Positions 24,916 through 33,701 are shown, numbered from the stretch's first letter. The stretch is 64,000 bases of DNA from Flavimaribacter sp039888615 (GCA_039888615.1 JBDQQS010000001.1); one strand, 5' to 3'. Program-made: numbers and translations. The notes: generated by a model not told the origin, from the letters alone.

Positions 24916-25932
24916 ATGGCTTTGAAACGGGGTCGCGGCGTTGCCGCCATCAACTATCCGACCGGCATGAATCTGGGCGGCGATCCGAGCCAGGCGCTGG
25001 TCCATTCCACTCCGACAGGCAGCTTCATGGTGACCCTGTCGAGCGTCGACCTGGGTCAGGGACTGAGGCAGGTGATGTCGCAGATCTGCGCAGAAACGAT
25101 CGGCGTGCCGACCGAGGCCGTCACCATCGATACGGCCGACACGGATACCGGTCCGCATTGCATGGGAACATTCGCATCGCGCGGAACCCACCGCATCGGA
25201 AACGCCATTGTGCAGGCGGCCCGGGAAGCCCGTGATGTCATGCTGGAAGTCGCGGCGGAAGAACTCGAAGTCGACGCCGGCGATCTCGACACCGACGGGA
25301 CGGGCAATATTCACGTGAAGGGCGCGCCACAGAAGTCGATATCTGTTTTCGATACCGCGCTCGCAGCGCACTTCAAGCACGGCAGATCGATATCGGGACG
25401 CGGCATGTTCCTTGTCCCGCGGTCGTTTCCGGAGATCGAGACCGGCGCAATGAAGCCGGCGACGTGCTACGCCCATGCCTGTGTCGTCGCGGAAGTCGAG
25501 GTCGACGACGAGACCGGTGAGGTTACGGTGCTTTCCGTCAAGAATGTCTACGATGTAGGTCGTGCGCTGAACCCGAAGATGGTCGAGCAGCAGCTCGTTG
25601 GCGGGTCGTGGATGGGCGTCAGCCACGCGCTTTATGAAACGACCGAACCCTATTATCCGGATCGCGACTACGGCGGGACCGATTTCAATCAGTATCTGAT
25701 GCCGGGGCCCGGAAATCTCGCGGATACCGAGACAATCGTGATCGAGCGTCCGGCGGCCGACGGTCCGTATGGCGCCAAAGGCGTTGGCGAGATGTGCGCC
25801 AATCCGCAGATTCCGGCGGTCGCGAACGCCATTTTCGATGCGGTCGGCGTTCGGGTCGACACCATGCCGATCACGCCGGAGAGGGTGTTGCGGGCCCTAA
25901 AGGCGCAATTGCATGAGGCGCCGACCGGCTGA
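24916..25932 (+). CDS. molybdenum hydroxylase Mo subunit, C-terminal half (separate gene)
   Basis: This 338-residue protein completes the molybdopterin domain. VDLGQGLRQVMSQICAETIGVP (the Q-rich Mo-cofactor loop), GTFASRGTHRIGNAI, VYDVGRALNPKMVEQQLVGG, and GPYGAKGVGEM with the catalytic Glu292 are present. The SD GGGGAGGGGTGAC precedes the ATG at 24916. Because both halves have complete conserved motifs and no residue is lost at the junction, this looks like a natural gene split rather than a sequencing frameshift. Its stop overlaps the next start (TGATG at 25930-25934). Confidence 0.9.
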   Translation: MALKRGRGVAAINYPTGMNLGGDPSQALVHSTPTGSFMVTLSSVDLGQGLRQVMSQICAETIGVPTEAVTIDTADTDTGPHCMGTFASRGTHRIGNAIVQAAREARDVMLEVAAEELEVDAGDLDTDGTGNIHVKGAPQKSISVFDTALAAHFKHGRSISGRGMFLVPRSFPEIETGAMKPATCYAHACVVAEVEVDDETGEVTVLSVKNVYDVGRALNPKMVEQQLVGGSWMGVSHALYETTEPYYPDRDYGGTDFNQYLMPGPGNLADTETIVIERPAADGPYGAKGVGEMCANPQIPAVANAIFDAVGVRVDTMPITPERVLRALKAQLHEAPTG

Positions 25933-26810
25933 TGGTTGTTGCAGGTTCCGAAATCATGGAATCTCCGGAAGAGGTCGCCAGGCAACTGTCAGGGCTGCAC
26001 TACGTTGCAGACGAAAGCCTCGCGACCGCCATTTTTCTTGCAATCCAGCTCGGCAAACCACTTCTGATTGAAGGCCCTCCCGGCGTTGGAAAAACCGAGG
26101 CGGCCAAGGCCATGGCCGGGGCTCTCGAACGCGACCTGATCCGGCTACAGTGCTACGAAGGCATCGACGCGAGCCAGGCGCTGTATGAGTGGAACTACCA
26201 GCGCCAGTTGCTAGCTATTCGACAGGCCGGCGACGCAGAGATCGATCTCTACGGCGACCGCTTTCTGATCGCGCGTCCGCTGCTGCAAGTACTGAGATCA
26301 CCCGAGAGCTGCGTGCTGCTCGTCGACGAGATCGATCGGTCTGACCACGAATTCGAGGCCCTTTTGCTCGAATTCCTGGCGGACTTTCAGATTTCCATTC
26401 CCGAGCGCGGAACGATCCGGGCGGTCTCTCGACCCCTTGTGATCTTGACCTCCAACCGCACCCGGGAGTTGGCGGAAGCGCTACGGCGGCGTTGTGTCTA
26501 TCACTGGATAGACTACCCGGACGCCGAACGCGAAGCTCAGATCATCATGCTTCGCAGTGGCGACGTGGCAAGGGTAACAGCAGCTGCGGTCGCCGTTGCG
26601 GTGCGCGATATACGGGCGCGGCCGCTAGCCAAGCCGCCAGGCATTGCCGAGGCGGTCGACTGGGCCAATGCCGCGACGATCCTGGAAAAAGGCGGCAGCC
26701 CATGGCCGATCGCATTGCGCCGCGCCGTGGGCCTTCTGATCAAGGACGAAGACGACCTTGCCACGATCGAACCCGAACTCGAAGCCATTCTTGAAGGGGC
26801 GCTATCGTGA
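25932..26810 (+). CDS. MoxR-type AAA+ ATPase (CoxD-like)
   Basis: This 292-residue AAA+ protein has Walker A GPPGVGKT at 48-55, Walker B LLVDEID at 129-135, a sensor-1 LTSNRTRELAEALRRRC and a helical lid. CoxD-type proteins act with a VWA protein (CoxE) in maturing the Mo active site of molybdenum hydroxylases; here the VWA gene follows directly. The ATG at 25932 overlaps the previous stop, with Met9 (25956) an alternative start. The stop overlaps the GTG of the next gene. Confidence 0.9.
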   Translation: MVVAGSEIMESPEEVARQLSGLHYVADESLATAIFLAIQLGKPLLIEGPPGVGKTEAAKAMAGALERDLIRLQCYEGIDASQALYEWNYQRQLLAIRQAGDAEIDLYGDRFLIARPLLQVLRSPESCVLLVDEIDRSDHEFEALLLEFLADFQISIPERGTIRAVSRPLVILTSNRTRELAEALRRRCVYHWIDYPDAEREAQIIMLRSGDVARVTAAAVAVAVRDIRARPLAKPPGIAEAVDWANAATILEKGGSPWPIALRRAVGLLIKDEDDLATIEPELEAILEGALS

Positions 26811-27949
26811 CTCCGCCAGCTGACTCGGATCTGCCGCGCGCAGCCGCGCCGTTCCTCGGTTTTGCGAGACTTCTACGGCGTCACGGATTCGTGGCGTCGT
26901 CGGAGCAGGCGACGACCTTCATGCAGGCCATCGCCCTTTTGGGCCCGAGATCGGTCGATCATATCCGCGAGGCTGCGCTCGCCACTCTGGCGCCGCGGCC
27001 TGACCGGCGTGACGAGTTCGACGTGCTCTATCGCATGTGGCTGCATGGTGAAGAGCAGGTTCCGCATGATGGGGAAGGCGAGGACGAGGAAACTGGCGTC
27101 AAGGAGAACGGTCCAGGCCTGGAGCATGTGGCTCCAGAACAAGGCGAAGCGGGCGGTAAGCATGCCTCGGCTAAGGAACGGCTGGCCCGGCGTGAATTTT
27201 CGGACCGGGTAGACAGTTTGCAAACGTTCCAGCGACATATCGCTCAGGCTCTGCCGAAACGGAGAACTTTCCGGACGGAGGTTGCGACATCTCCCGGCGC
27301 GCTTGACCTGCGCCGATCGCTGCGTTCGTTTGTTCAAACCGGCGGCGATATCCCGTCGCCCGTATGGCGCAAGCGGCGTGAGGAGCCGCGCAGGCTTTTG
27401 TTGCTGATCGATGTTTCCGGGTCGATGAAGCAGTTTACACCCGGTTATCTTGAAATGGCGCATGCGGCCGTTCATGGGGCGACGCGTGTTGAGGTTTTTA
27501 CCTTCGGCACACGGCTGACTCGCTTGACAGCGGCATTGCGTGTCCGTGACAGATCAATGGCGTTAGCCCGGGCTGCGTCGCTGGTTGACGACTGGGACGG
27601 CGGGACGCGTATCGGACCATCGCTGCTCGCCTATCTGTCGATACCGCGTTTTGCCGCTCTTGCGAATGGAGCGTGCGTCGTCATCCTGTCCGACGGTTTG
27701 GAGCGCGGCGATCCGGCGCCAATGGAGCTCGCAATAAGCCGCCTGCGCGGCAGGGCCAGGCGACTGACGTTCGTGACGCCATTGGCTGGCGATCCGCGCT
27801 TTAGTCCCGAAACCGCTGCGATGAAGGCTATCCTTCCTATGCTTGACGATCTCATAGACGGTTCGTCGGTGGCGAGCGTAACCGATTTTCTCTTGTCGCT
27901 GGCGCGACCCGCGCCTGCTGCAAAATCCATCTGGCAGAGGGCTTCCTGA
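26807..27949 (+). CDS. VWA-domain protein (CoxE-like maturation factor)
   Basis: This 380-residue protein starts with GTG within the end of the AAA+ gene. It has a helical N-terminal part, an acidic low-complexity linker (DGEGEDEETGVKENG, about 88-102), and a C-terminal VWA domain with the MIDAS motif DVSGSM at 202-207 plus a later ILSDGLERGD (the MIDAS Asp). The CoxE family partners the MoxR ATPase for metal-site maturation. Its location as the partner of the split hydroxylase supports that the enzyme is assembled in an active form. Confidence 0.9.
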   Translation: MTPPADSDLPRAAAPFLGFARLLRRHGFVASSEQATTFMQAIALLGPRSVDHIREAALATLAPRPDRRDEFDVLYRMWLHGEEQVPHDGEGEDEETGVKENGPGLEHVAPEQGEAGGKHASAKERLARREFSDRVDSLQTFQRHIAQALPKRRTFRTEVATSPGALDLRRSLRSFVQTGGDIPSPVWRKRREEPRRLLLLIDVSGSMKQFTPGYLEMAHAAVHGATRVEVFTFGTRLTRLTAALRVRDRSMALARAASLVDDWDGGTRIGPSLLAYLSIPRFAALANGACVVILSDGLERGDPAPMELAISRLRGRARRLTFVTPLAGDPRFSPETAAMKAILPMLDDLIDGSSVASVTDFLLSLARPAPAAKSIWQRAS

Positions 27950-28836
27950 TGCAGCCGATCATCGATTCTCATTTTCACATCTGGCGTCAGCAGGATCTGC
28001 CATGGCTGATTGGCCCCATGGTTCCGCGCATCTTCGGTCCGTACGATCCAATCCGACGTGACTATCCGATCGAAGAGTTTCTCGCCGACCAGATTGAATC
28101 TGGCGTCGAGAAAGCGGTCTACGTACAGACCAACTGGGCGAAGGAAGACTTCGAGAAGGAAACGGCCTGGGTGCAGGAAACTGCGGATCGTACCGGCTGG
28201 CCGCACGCGATCGTAGGTTACGCTGACATGACGGTTGACGACGTGCGCCCGCAACTGGACCGCCTCGCGAAATATCCCCTGTTGCGAGGCGTCCGTATGC
28301 AGCTTCACTGGCATGAAAACCCGGACTATTGTTTCGCTGCCTCGGCCACGCAGGTATTGGATCCGAATGTCAGGAAAAACGTTGCGTTTCTACAGGAGTA
28401 CGGGCTTTCCTTTGACCTTCAGCTGTTTCCGGCGCAGATGGCAGACGGCGCGACGCTTGTCGAGGAAAATCCGGACACCAGTTTCATCCTCACCCATGTC
28501 GGCATGCTGACGTATATGGATCCGGCAACTGTGGCGGCATGGGAGGACGGATTGCAAAGCCTTGCGGCACGACCGAATCTTTTCGCGAAGCTGTCAGGCC
28601 TCGGTACCTTTATCCACAGAAACGATCCGGAGATGATCGATTTCATCGTTTCCAGAGCGGTCGACATTTTCGGCGGCGACCGATTGATGTTCGGTTCAAA
28701 TTTCCCGATAGAGAAGCTCTGGACTGATCACAAGACCATGGTGGATTCGTACAGGGTGGCAGCCGACAAACTGGGCGAGAAGGCGAGGGCCGCCATCCTT
28801 CATGACACTGCGGCGCGGGTCTATCGCCCGGCGTAG
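27949..28836 (+). CDS. amidohydrolase-2 family hydrolase (lactonase-like)
   Basis: This 295-residue TIM-barrel protein has a canonical metal motif IIDSHFHIW (His8, His10), then DQIESGVEKAVYVQTNW, LLRGVRMQLHWHEN, TSFILTHVGM (His) and DRLMFGSNFPIEKL (Asn in place of the usual late Asp). The pattern resembles the L-fuconolactonase/4-sulfomuconolactonase group. Its ATG overlaps the stop of the VWA gene (TGATG), placing it at the end of the hydroxylase operon. It probably hydrolyses a lactone or amide formed after hydroxylation or in the adjacent sugar pathway. Confidence 0.85.
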   Translation: MQPIIDSHFHIWRQQDLPWLIGPMVPRIFGPYDPIRRDYPIEEFLADQIESGVEKAVYVQTNWAKEDFEKETAWVQETADRTGWPHAIVGYADMTVDDVRPQLDRLAKYPLLRGVRMQLHWHENPDYCFAASATQVLDPNVRKNVAFLQEYGLSFDLQLFPAQMADGATLVEENPDTSFILTHVGMLTYMDPATVAAWEDGLQSLAARPNLFAKLSGLGTFIHRNDPEMIDFIVSRAVDIFGGDRLMFGSNFPIEKLWTDHKTMVDSYRVAADKLGEKARAAILHDTAARVYRPA

Positions 28837-28847
28837 GCGACCTGTGC

Positions 28848-29705
28848 TCAGGATTGTCTCGCCAGGCTCATCGTGTCCACGATGTGTCTGTATCCGTCCC
28901 GGTAGACCTGCTCGGGGCTGTCGGCGAGGTCGCGCCATACCTTGGTCGCCGCGGCAAGGTCCGCAAGCCCCCGGCCGAACGCTTCTATCGTCAGCCAGGA
29001 ATCGTAACCGATCGCATTGATTGCGGAAAAGGTCTCTGGCCAGGGGATGTTGCCTTTCCCCGGCGTACCCCGGTCGTTTTCGGAGATATGGATATGAACC
29101 ACATCACCGGCGTTGCGTGTCAGAGCGCCGATCGGGTCCTTCTCCTCTATATTGGCATGGAATGTATCGTACATGGCCTTGATGTTGGGATGATCGACCA
29201 TGTGCAAGAGTGAGCACAGATCGTCCATCGTGTTGGCCAAATAGCATTCGAAACGGTTGAGCGCCTCCAGCCCGACCGTCACCCCAACCTTCGCGGCGTG
29301 CTCCGCCACCAGCTTCTGACTTTCGACGGCCCGTGAAACTTCATCTGATGTGGGGCCTGCGCCGGAAAACTGTCCCAAAACGGAATGCAGCGGTCCGGAC
29401 ACAGTATTGGCGCCGAGGGCGGAAGTGCAATCCAGAACCCAGCGCATGTGATCGACAGCCGCGGTTCGCACCGCTTTCGAAGGCGAGATCAGGTCGAACT
29501 GCGGATCGCCGATCGCGCTGACCGCCGTTCGCTCCAGTCCCAAGCCGTCGAGCATTTTTCCAAGTTTCTCGTAGTCCGCCGGATTGCCTTCGAAAACGGG
29601 TATCTCGACCCCGTCGAACCCTGTTTTGCGAATGTCTTCCAGCAGGGCTTCATGTTCCGGCCCGACACGCGCCGTCCAGAGAAACATACACATTCCGATT
29701 TTCAA
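28848..29705 (-). CDS. sugar phosphate isomerase/epimerase-family TIM-barrel protein
   Basis: This 285-residue protein has the D-tagatose/D-psicose 3-epimerase pattern: VGLEALNRFECYLANTMDD (Glu metal ligand and RF pair), IKAMYDTFHANIEEKDP (Asp and His), VVHIHISENDRGTPGKGNIPW (His, Arg) and WLTIEAFGRG (Glu). The start is uncertain. TTG at 29705 after GGGAGGGTCAGG is favoured; ATG at 29693 is the next choice. It is divergent from a second family member at 29937, with two TGGTnnnACCA operators between them. A 2-keto sugar or sugar acid epimerase is likely. Confidence 0.85.
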   Translation of the reverse strand: MKIGMCMFLWTARVGPEHEALLEDIRKTGFDGVEIPVFEGNPADYEKLGKMLDGLGLERTAVSAIGDPQFDLISPSKAVRTAAVDHMRWVLDCTSALGANTVSGPLHSVLGQFSGAGPTSDEVSRAVESQKLVAEHAAKVGVTVGLEALNRFECYLANTMDDLCSLLHMVDHPNIKAMYDTFHANIEEKDPIGALTRNAGDVVHIHISENDRGTPGKGNIPWPETFSAINAIGYDSWLTIEAFGRGLADLAAATKVWRDLADSPEQVYRDGYRHIVDTMSLARQS

Positions 29706-29728
29706 GAACCTGACCCTCCCGTCCTGTT

Positions 29729-29743
29729 TTTGGTAATACCAGA
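29729..29743. promoter_or_regulatory. TGGTnnnACCA operator (copy 1)
   Basis: TTTGGTAATACCAGA is an inverted repeat with the core TGGT-AAT-ACCA at 29731-29741. It lies about 25 bp upstream of the start at 29705. TnGTnnnACnA is the known consensus for FadR-type GntR regulators, so the FCD-type GntR at 32030-32722 is the probable ligand. Confidence 0.65.
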
Positions 29744-29871
29744 TCGAGTTGAGCTCCGCCAGCCGGGAAAACGGATAACTTGCCGAACACACTGGTAAGT
29801 CGCTGAAACGTGTGAAATAGACGGTGCGCTGCGATGTTATGTCACTTGACCACTTGTCTGAACTGTATCAA

Positions 29872-29886
29872 TCTGGTCTAACCAGA
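29872..29886. promoter_or_regulatory. TGGTnnnACCA operator (copy 2)
   Basis: TCTGGTCTAACCAGA is a perfect 15-bp inverted repeat (TCTGGT-CTA-ACCAGA) located 51 bp upstream of the ATG at 29937. It lies in the same divergent interval as copy 1. Confidence 0.7.
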
Positions 29887-29936
29887 ATTTGCTTTGTGGA
29901 ATAGTTTGAAACAGCACATGGTGCGGGAGGAGATTA

Positions 29937-30824
29937 ATGCATCTGTCGACACACAACTGGATGCGTGCGGAACCATTGGAGACGACCGTGCGCCGCATCA
30001 AGCAGTATGGCTACGAATCCATCGAGATATCCGGTGAGCCCGAACAGTATGACGTCAAGGAAACACGCGCCCTGCTCAAGGATACCGGCATGCGCTGTTG
30101 GGGTGCAGTAACCCTCATGCTGGGTGAGCGCAACCTGGCGGCAAAAGACGAGGGTCAGCGTGCGAAATCGGTAGACTACGTGAAGTCTGTCATCACCATG
30201 GTCTCGGAGCTGGAAGGCGAGATCATAACGCTCGTGCCAGCGACCGTTGGCAAGGTCGTGCCCGATGGCACTCCGGAGGAGGAGTGGGGCTGGCTCGTCG
30301 ATGCGACGAAGGAATGTTTCGATCATTCGCAGAAAAAAGGCGTCAGAATAGCGATCGAACCGCTGAACCGTTTCGAGACCTACGTCTTCAACCGCTGCGC
30401 ACAAGCGTTGGCGCTCGCCGATGCGGTCAGCCCGGAATGCGGCGTCTGTCTCGACGCCTTCCATCTCAATATCGAAGAGAACGACATTTACGATGCGATT
30501 CGCCTGGCTGGAGACAGGCTGTTCGATTTCCATGTGGCCGACAACAACCGTTTCGCCGCTGGTCTGGGTCATCTCGACTGGCCGAAGATCGTGGGAACGT
30601 TAAAGGAAATCGGCTATGACGGCGCTCTCACAAACGAGTTCGTCGCCCCGGTCGACCGGACGCCGGCGACGATGTACCCCGACATGGTCGAAACCGATCC
30701 GGTCGATATTTCGCCGGAGCAACTGAAGTTCATTCAGGACCACGGCTCCTCGCTTCTCACCGAGAAATTCTACGCGGATCAGATGCGGATCACCGCTGAA
30801 ACACTGCTCCCGCTAATGAAGTGA
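29937..30824 (+). CDS. sugar phosphate isomerase/epimerase-family TIM-barrel protein
   Basis: This 295-residue paralogue of the divergent gene shows RIAIEPLNRFETYVFNRCAQ (Glu ligand), CGVCLDAFHLNIEENDI (Asp, His), RLFDFHVADNNRFAAGLGHLDW (His, Arg) and GALTNEFVAP (Glu). These are the metal ligands of the D-tagatose 3-epimerase family. The ATG follows GGGAGGAGATTA. It starts a plus-strand operon with the enolase-superfamily enzyme, GntR regulator and dehydrogenase. The presence of two epimerases suggests interconversion of several epimers before dehydration. Confidence 0.87.
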   Translation: MHLSTHNWMRAEPLETTVRRIKQYGYESIEISGEPEQYDVKETRALLKDTGMRCWGAVTLMLGERNLAAKDEGQRAKSVDYVKSVITMVSELEGEIITLVPATVGKVVPDGTPEEEWGWLVDATKECFDHSQKKGVRIAIEPLNRFETYVFNRCAQALALADAVSPECGVCLDAFHLNIEENDIYDAIRLAGDRLFDFHVADNNRFAAGLGHLDWPKIVGTLKEIGYDGALTNEFVAPVDRTPATMYPDMVETDPVDISPEQLKFIQDHGSSLLTEKFYADQMRITAETLLPLMK

Positions 30825-30852
30825 GCGAATACGGACGGCTGAAGGAGATGCG

Positions 30853-32019
30853 ATGCGGATAAAATCGGTCAATGCTCGGTGGGTGCGGATACCGATCGAG
30901 AAATCTCGTCAGCATGTCAGTGACTTCGGTCGTCTGCAGACATTCGACGCCGCCATCATCAGGATAGAAACCGAAGATGGCGTCGTCGGCTGGGGTGAAG
31001 GCAAGAACGCCGCAGGCAGCGCTGGTCAGTACGCTGCGCTGGTTCACCTCATCAACGAGGAATACGCCCCCGTTCTCATCGGCCGTGATGCGTCGGAAAT
31101 TACGCCGATCTGGGAGAGCCTCTACAACGGCAGCCGGTGCGAAAGCGCCGCCGCCAGAGGGCATGTGATGCCTGAGTTGTCCCGTCGCGGACTGACGGTG
31201 GCGGCCATCAGCGCCATCGATATCGCCCTGTGGGATATTCGCGGCAAGGCGCTTGGAGCGCCGGTCTGGTCCCTGCTTGGCGGCCGGTCCGCAGAAAGAC
31301 TGCCGGCCTATGCATCAGGAGGCTGGGCGGACGCGGACGGCATAGGCGATCAGCTGAAAAGTTACATCGATTCCGGCGGGTTTGGCGCGGTCAAGATGCG
31401 GGTGGGCTCGATGGACGGGGCGCCATATGTCTCGGCAGAGCGTGTTCAGGCCGCCCGCAAGGCGATCGGACCAGCAGTAGACCTGATGGTGGACGCCCAC
31501 GGAACCTATACCGTTGCAGAGGCTAAACGGTTCGCCAGTATGGTCGCCGACTGTGATCTCGCCTGGTTCGAGGAGCCGATCACGGGGGACGACCGTTTGG
31601 GCGTCTCGGAATTTCGCGCCGCCACCGATATTCCAGTGGCGCTAGGTGAATCGGAGTGCACGCGTTTCGATTTCAGGGATCTGATCGTCTCGCGGGGGGT
31701 CGATATTCTCCAACCGGATCCGGCGTATTGCGGAGGGATTACCGAAGCGATGCGCATCGCGACGCTGGCTTCTGCCTTCAATTTGCGGCTGGCACCGCAT
31801 CTCTGGGCTGGCGCCCCTGCATTTTTTGCAGGACTGCACGTTGTCGCAGCCGCGCCATCAGGGTTTATAGTGGAGTTCTCACTGGGTGCGAATCCAATGA
31901 TTCACGATCTCTCCCGGGAAAAGGTTGTCGTCAAGGACGGAACGATTGCGGTCCCGGACAGGCCTGGCCTTGGCCTCGAGATCGACGAGGACGTCGTGTC
32001 CAGGTTTACGGTTTGCTGA
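30853..32019 (+). CDS. enolase-superfamily dehydratase/racemase (mandelate racemase subgroup)
   Basis: This 388-residue protein has the capping domain (1-130) and barrel. The catalytic residues are Lys181 in AVKMRVG (KxR), metal ligands Asp214 (DAHG), Glu240 (FEEP) and Glu266 (GES), and the Asp289/His316 dyad (QPDP, APHLWAG). A His-Asp dyad with KxR is typical of MR-subgroup sugar-acid dehydratases. It probably removes water from a sugar acid to give a 2-keto-3-deoxy acid. No aldolase gene is visible nearby. The ATG is preceded by GAAGGAGATGCG. The gap to the GntR gene is 10 bp. Confidence 0.88.
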   Translation: MRIKSVNARWVRIPIEKSRQHVSDFGRLQTFDAAIIRIETEDGVVGWGEGKNAAGSAGQYAALVHLINEEYAPVLIGRDASEITPIWESLYNGSRCESAAARGHVMPELSRRGLTVAAISAIDIALWDIRGKALGAPVWSLLGGRSAERLPAYASGGWADADGIGDQLKSYIDSGGFGAVKMRVGSMDGAPYVSAERVQAARKAIGPAVDLMVDAHGTYTVAEAKRFASMVADCDLAWFEEPITGDDRLGVSEFRAATDIPVALGESECTRFDFRDLIVSRGVDILQPDPAYCGGITEAMRIATLASAFNLRLAPHLWAGAPAFFAGLHVVAAAPSGFIVEFSLGANPMIHDLSREKVVVKDGTIAVPDRPGLGLEIDEDVVSRFTVC

Positions 32020-32029
32020 TGGAGTGAAA

Positions 32030-32722
32030 ATGCAGGGACAGGAAATCCTTCCGGCGATCGCCGCCCACCTTCTGGACAGTGCGCGCGCCAATGGCGGCAA
32101 GGCTCCTTCCGAGAGACATCTGGCCGAACATTTCTCGGTAAGCCGCGGCCAGGTTCGTGAAGCGCTGGCGATTCTGGAATCGATGCAAGTGATCGAGCGC
32201 CGCGCCAAGTCTGGCATCTACGTCAACACTGACAATTCCGGCTTTGAGGCTATGGCGTTTTTCGCGCGCGCCGGCATTCCGCTCGAGAGCCGACAGATTT
32301 ATGAAGCTGTCGAGGTTCGCAAGATTCATGAGATCAAGGCTGCGGAATTGGCGGCGGTTCGCGCCACAGAGGAGGATTTCAAGCGTTTGCAGGATGTGCT
32401 GGAGCGTTCCGAGCAACGGATCGCGGCCGGGGAGGGCATCGATGCGCTCGATCAGGAATTTCATCTGCAGATCGTTCGCGCCACGCAAAATACGCTTTTT
32501 CTGAGTATCTGCACGTCATTCTACGAACTCGGCCGTCAAAGGCTTGAAGTGTATTTTCGCGATCCTGATCGCAATCGCAAATCGCATGAAGAACACAAGC
32601 AGATCTACGAGGCTCTGGTAAAACGGGACGCGGCGCTGACGTCGGCGCTCATGGTGTCGCATCTGCGCGGCGTGATGAGCTACTGGACCGAGTTGCTGGA
32701 ACCGCACGCGCCCGGCTCCTGA
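32030..32722 (+). CDS. GntR-family regulator, FCD type
   Basis: This 230-residue regulator has a winged helix at about 1-70 (APSERHLAEHFSVSRGQVREALAILESMQVIERRAKSGIYV) and an FCD domain (VRKIHEIKAAELAAVRATEEDF, LDQEFHLQIVRATQNTLF, HEEHKQIYEALVKRDAALTSALMVSHL). The His-rich metal site of FCD regulators is intact. The ATG at 32030 follows GGAGTGAAA. It probably binds the TGGTnnnACCA sites at 29729, 29872 and 39417 and so controls both the enzyme operon and the ABC importer, with a sugar acid as effector (inference). Confidence 0.9.
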   Translation: MQGQEILPAIAAHLLDSARANGGKAPSERHLAEHFSVSRGQVREALAILESMQVIERRAKSGIYVNTDNSGFEAMAFFARAGIPLESRQIYEAVEVRKIHEIKAAELAAVRATEEDFKRLQDVLERSEQRIAAGEGIDALDQEFHLQIVRATQNTLFLSICTSFYELGRQRLEVYFRDPDRNRKSHEEHKQIYEALVKRDAALTSALMVSHLRGVMSYWTELLEPHAPGS

Positions 32723-32723
32723 A

Positions 32724-33701
32724 ATGTCTGCACTTTCCATTTTTTCCACGCACCCTCTGCATCCGCAGGTGACCGAATCCCTTTTGACGCTTGGCGAATA
32801 CACGGTGGCGAGCACGCCGACGCCGGAAGCCATCCTCACCGAAAGCAGCGGCGCCGAACTGATTGTCGTCAGGGCGCCGATCCCGCCGGAGTTGATCGAA
32901 CGGGAAAAATGGCTGCGCGCGCTCGTGCGCCATGGGGCAGGTCTCGACATGATCCCTGTCGATATCGCAACCCGGGCGGGGGTGCTGGTGGCGAATGTTC
33001 CAGGCGCCAACGCCGTCACAGTCGCCGAGCACGCCATATGGTCGGCGCTTGCACTCCTCAGACGCTATCCGGAAGTCAATCGCGACCTTCGCGACAACGG
33101 GTGGTCGGCAGGGCGCGCGCATGCGGACGCGGGATGCGACTTGTCGGGCAAAACAATGGGTGTCCTCGGCATGGGGAATGTCGGGAGGCAAATCGCCCGA
33201 ATTGCGCATAACGGTTTCGCCATGAAGGTCATCAGTCACACGCGCCGACCGGACAGCAATCCGAAGGAGGTGCAGGCCGTGCGGTTTTCAGAACTTCTGG
33301 ACCTGTCCGATGTACTGGTCCTGTGCTGTCCGCTGACCGATGAAACCAGAGGCCTGATCGACGCGCGCGCTCTTCAGTCGATGCGGCAGGGGGCAATTCT
33401 GATCAACGTCGCCCGTGGTCCGGTAGTTGTCGAGAAGGCGCTCCAAAACGCATTGGAGAGCGGTCGACTCGGCGGTGCGGCGATCGATGTCTTTGACACG
33501 CAGCCTCTTCCCAATGGACATGCGTTTTTCGATCTTCCGAACGTAATTCTGACGCCGCATATGGCCGGAATCACGGAAGAGAGCATGCTACGCATGGGTG
33601 AGGGCGTGGTGACTGAAGCGCGGCTAATCGCCGAAGGCAAGTTGCCTGTTCAACTTGTCAATCCGGACGCCGTTGCAAGATATCGCGAACGCTTCGCCTG
33701 A
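32724..33701 (+). CDS. D-2-hydroxyacid dehydrogenase-family protein with Gln at catalytic Glu
   Basis: This 325-residue protein is of the phosphoglycerate dehydrogenase-like family. NAD-binding GMGNVG lies at 149-154, catalytic Arg231 in NVARGP, and His279 in TPHMAG. The third catalytic residue, Glu in the family (E. coli SerA Glu269, 29 residues after the Arg), is Gln260 here (DVFDTQPLP), at exactly the same spacing. This may alter the pKa of the His or the substrate. It starts one base after the GntR stop, and its own stop directly abuts the convergent ABC ATPase stop (33701/33702), with no terminator between them. Confidence 0.85.
   Translation: MSALSIFSTHPLHPQVTESLLTLGEYTVASTPTPEAILTESSGAELIVVRAPIPPELIEREKWLRALVRHGAGLDMIPVDIATRAGVLVANVPGANAVTVAEHAIWSALALLRRYPEVNRDLRDNGWSAGRAHADAGCDLSGKTMGVLGMGNVGRQIARIAHNGFAMKVISHTRRPDSNPKEVQAVRFSELLDLSDVLVLCCPLTDETRGLIDARALQSMRQGAILINVARGPVVVEKALQNALESGRLGGAAIDVFDTQPLPNGHAFFDLPNVILTPHMAGITEESMLRMGEGVVTEARLIAEGKLPVQLVNPDAVARYRERFA

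Noticed and set aside
24900..24920. Frameshift sequencing error splitting the Mo subunit
   Set aside because: The downstream gene has its own strong SD, and no conserved residues are missing. It remains possible and is listed as a check in the findings.
23547..25932. Form I carbon monoxide dehydrogenase (CoxL)
   Set aside because: The active-site loop reads AMRGFG with no Cys in place of the AYRCSFR-type motif, so it is better described as another molybdenum hydroxylase.
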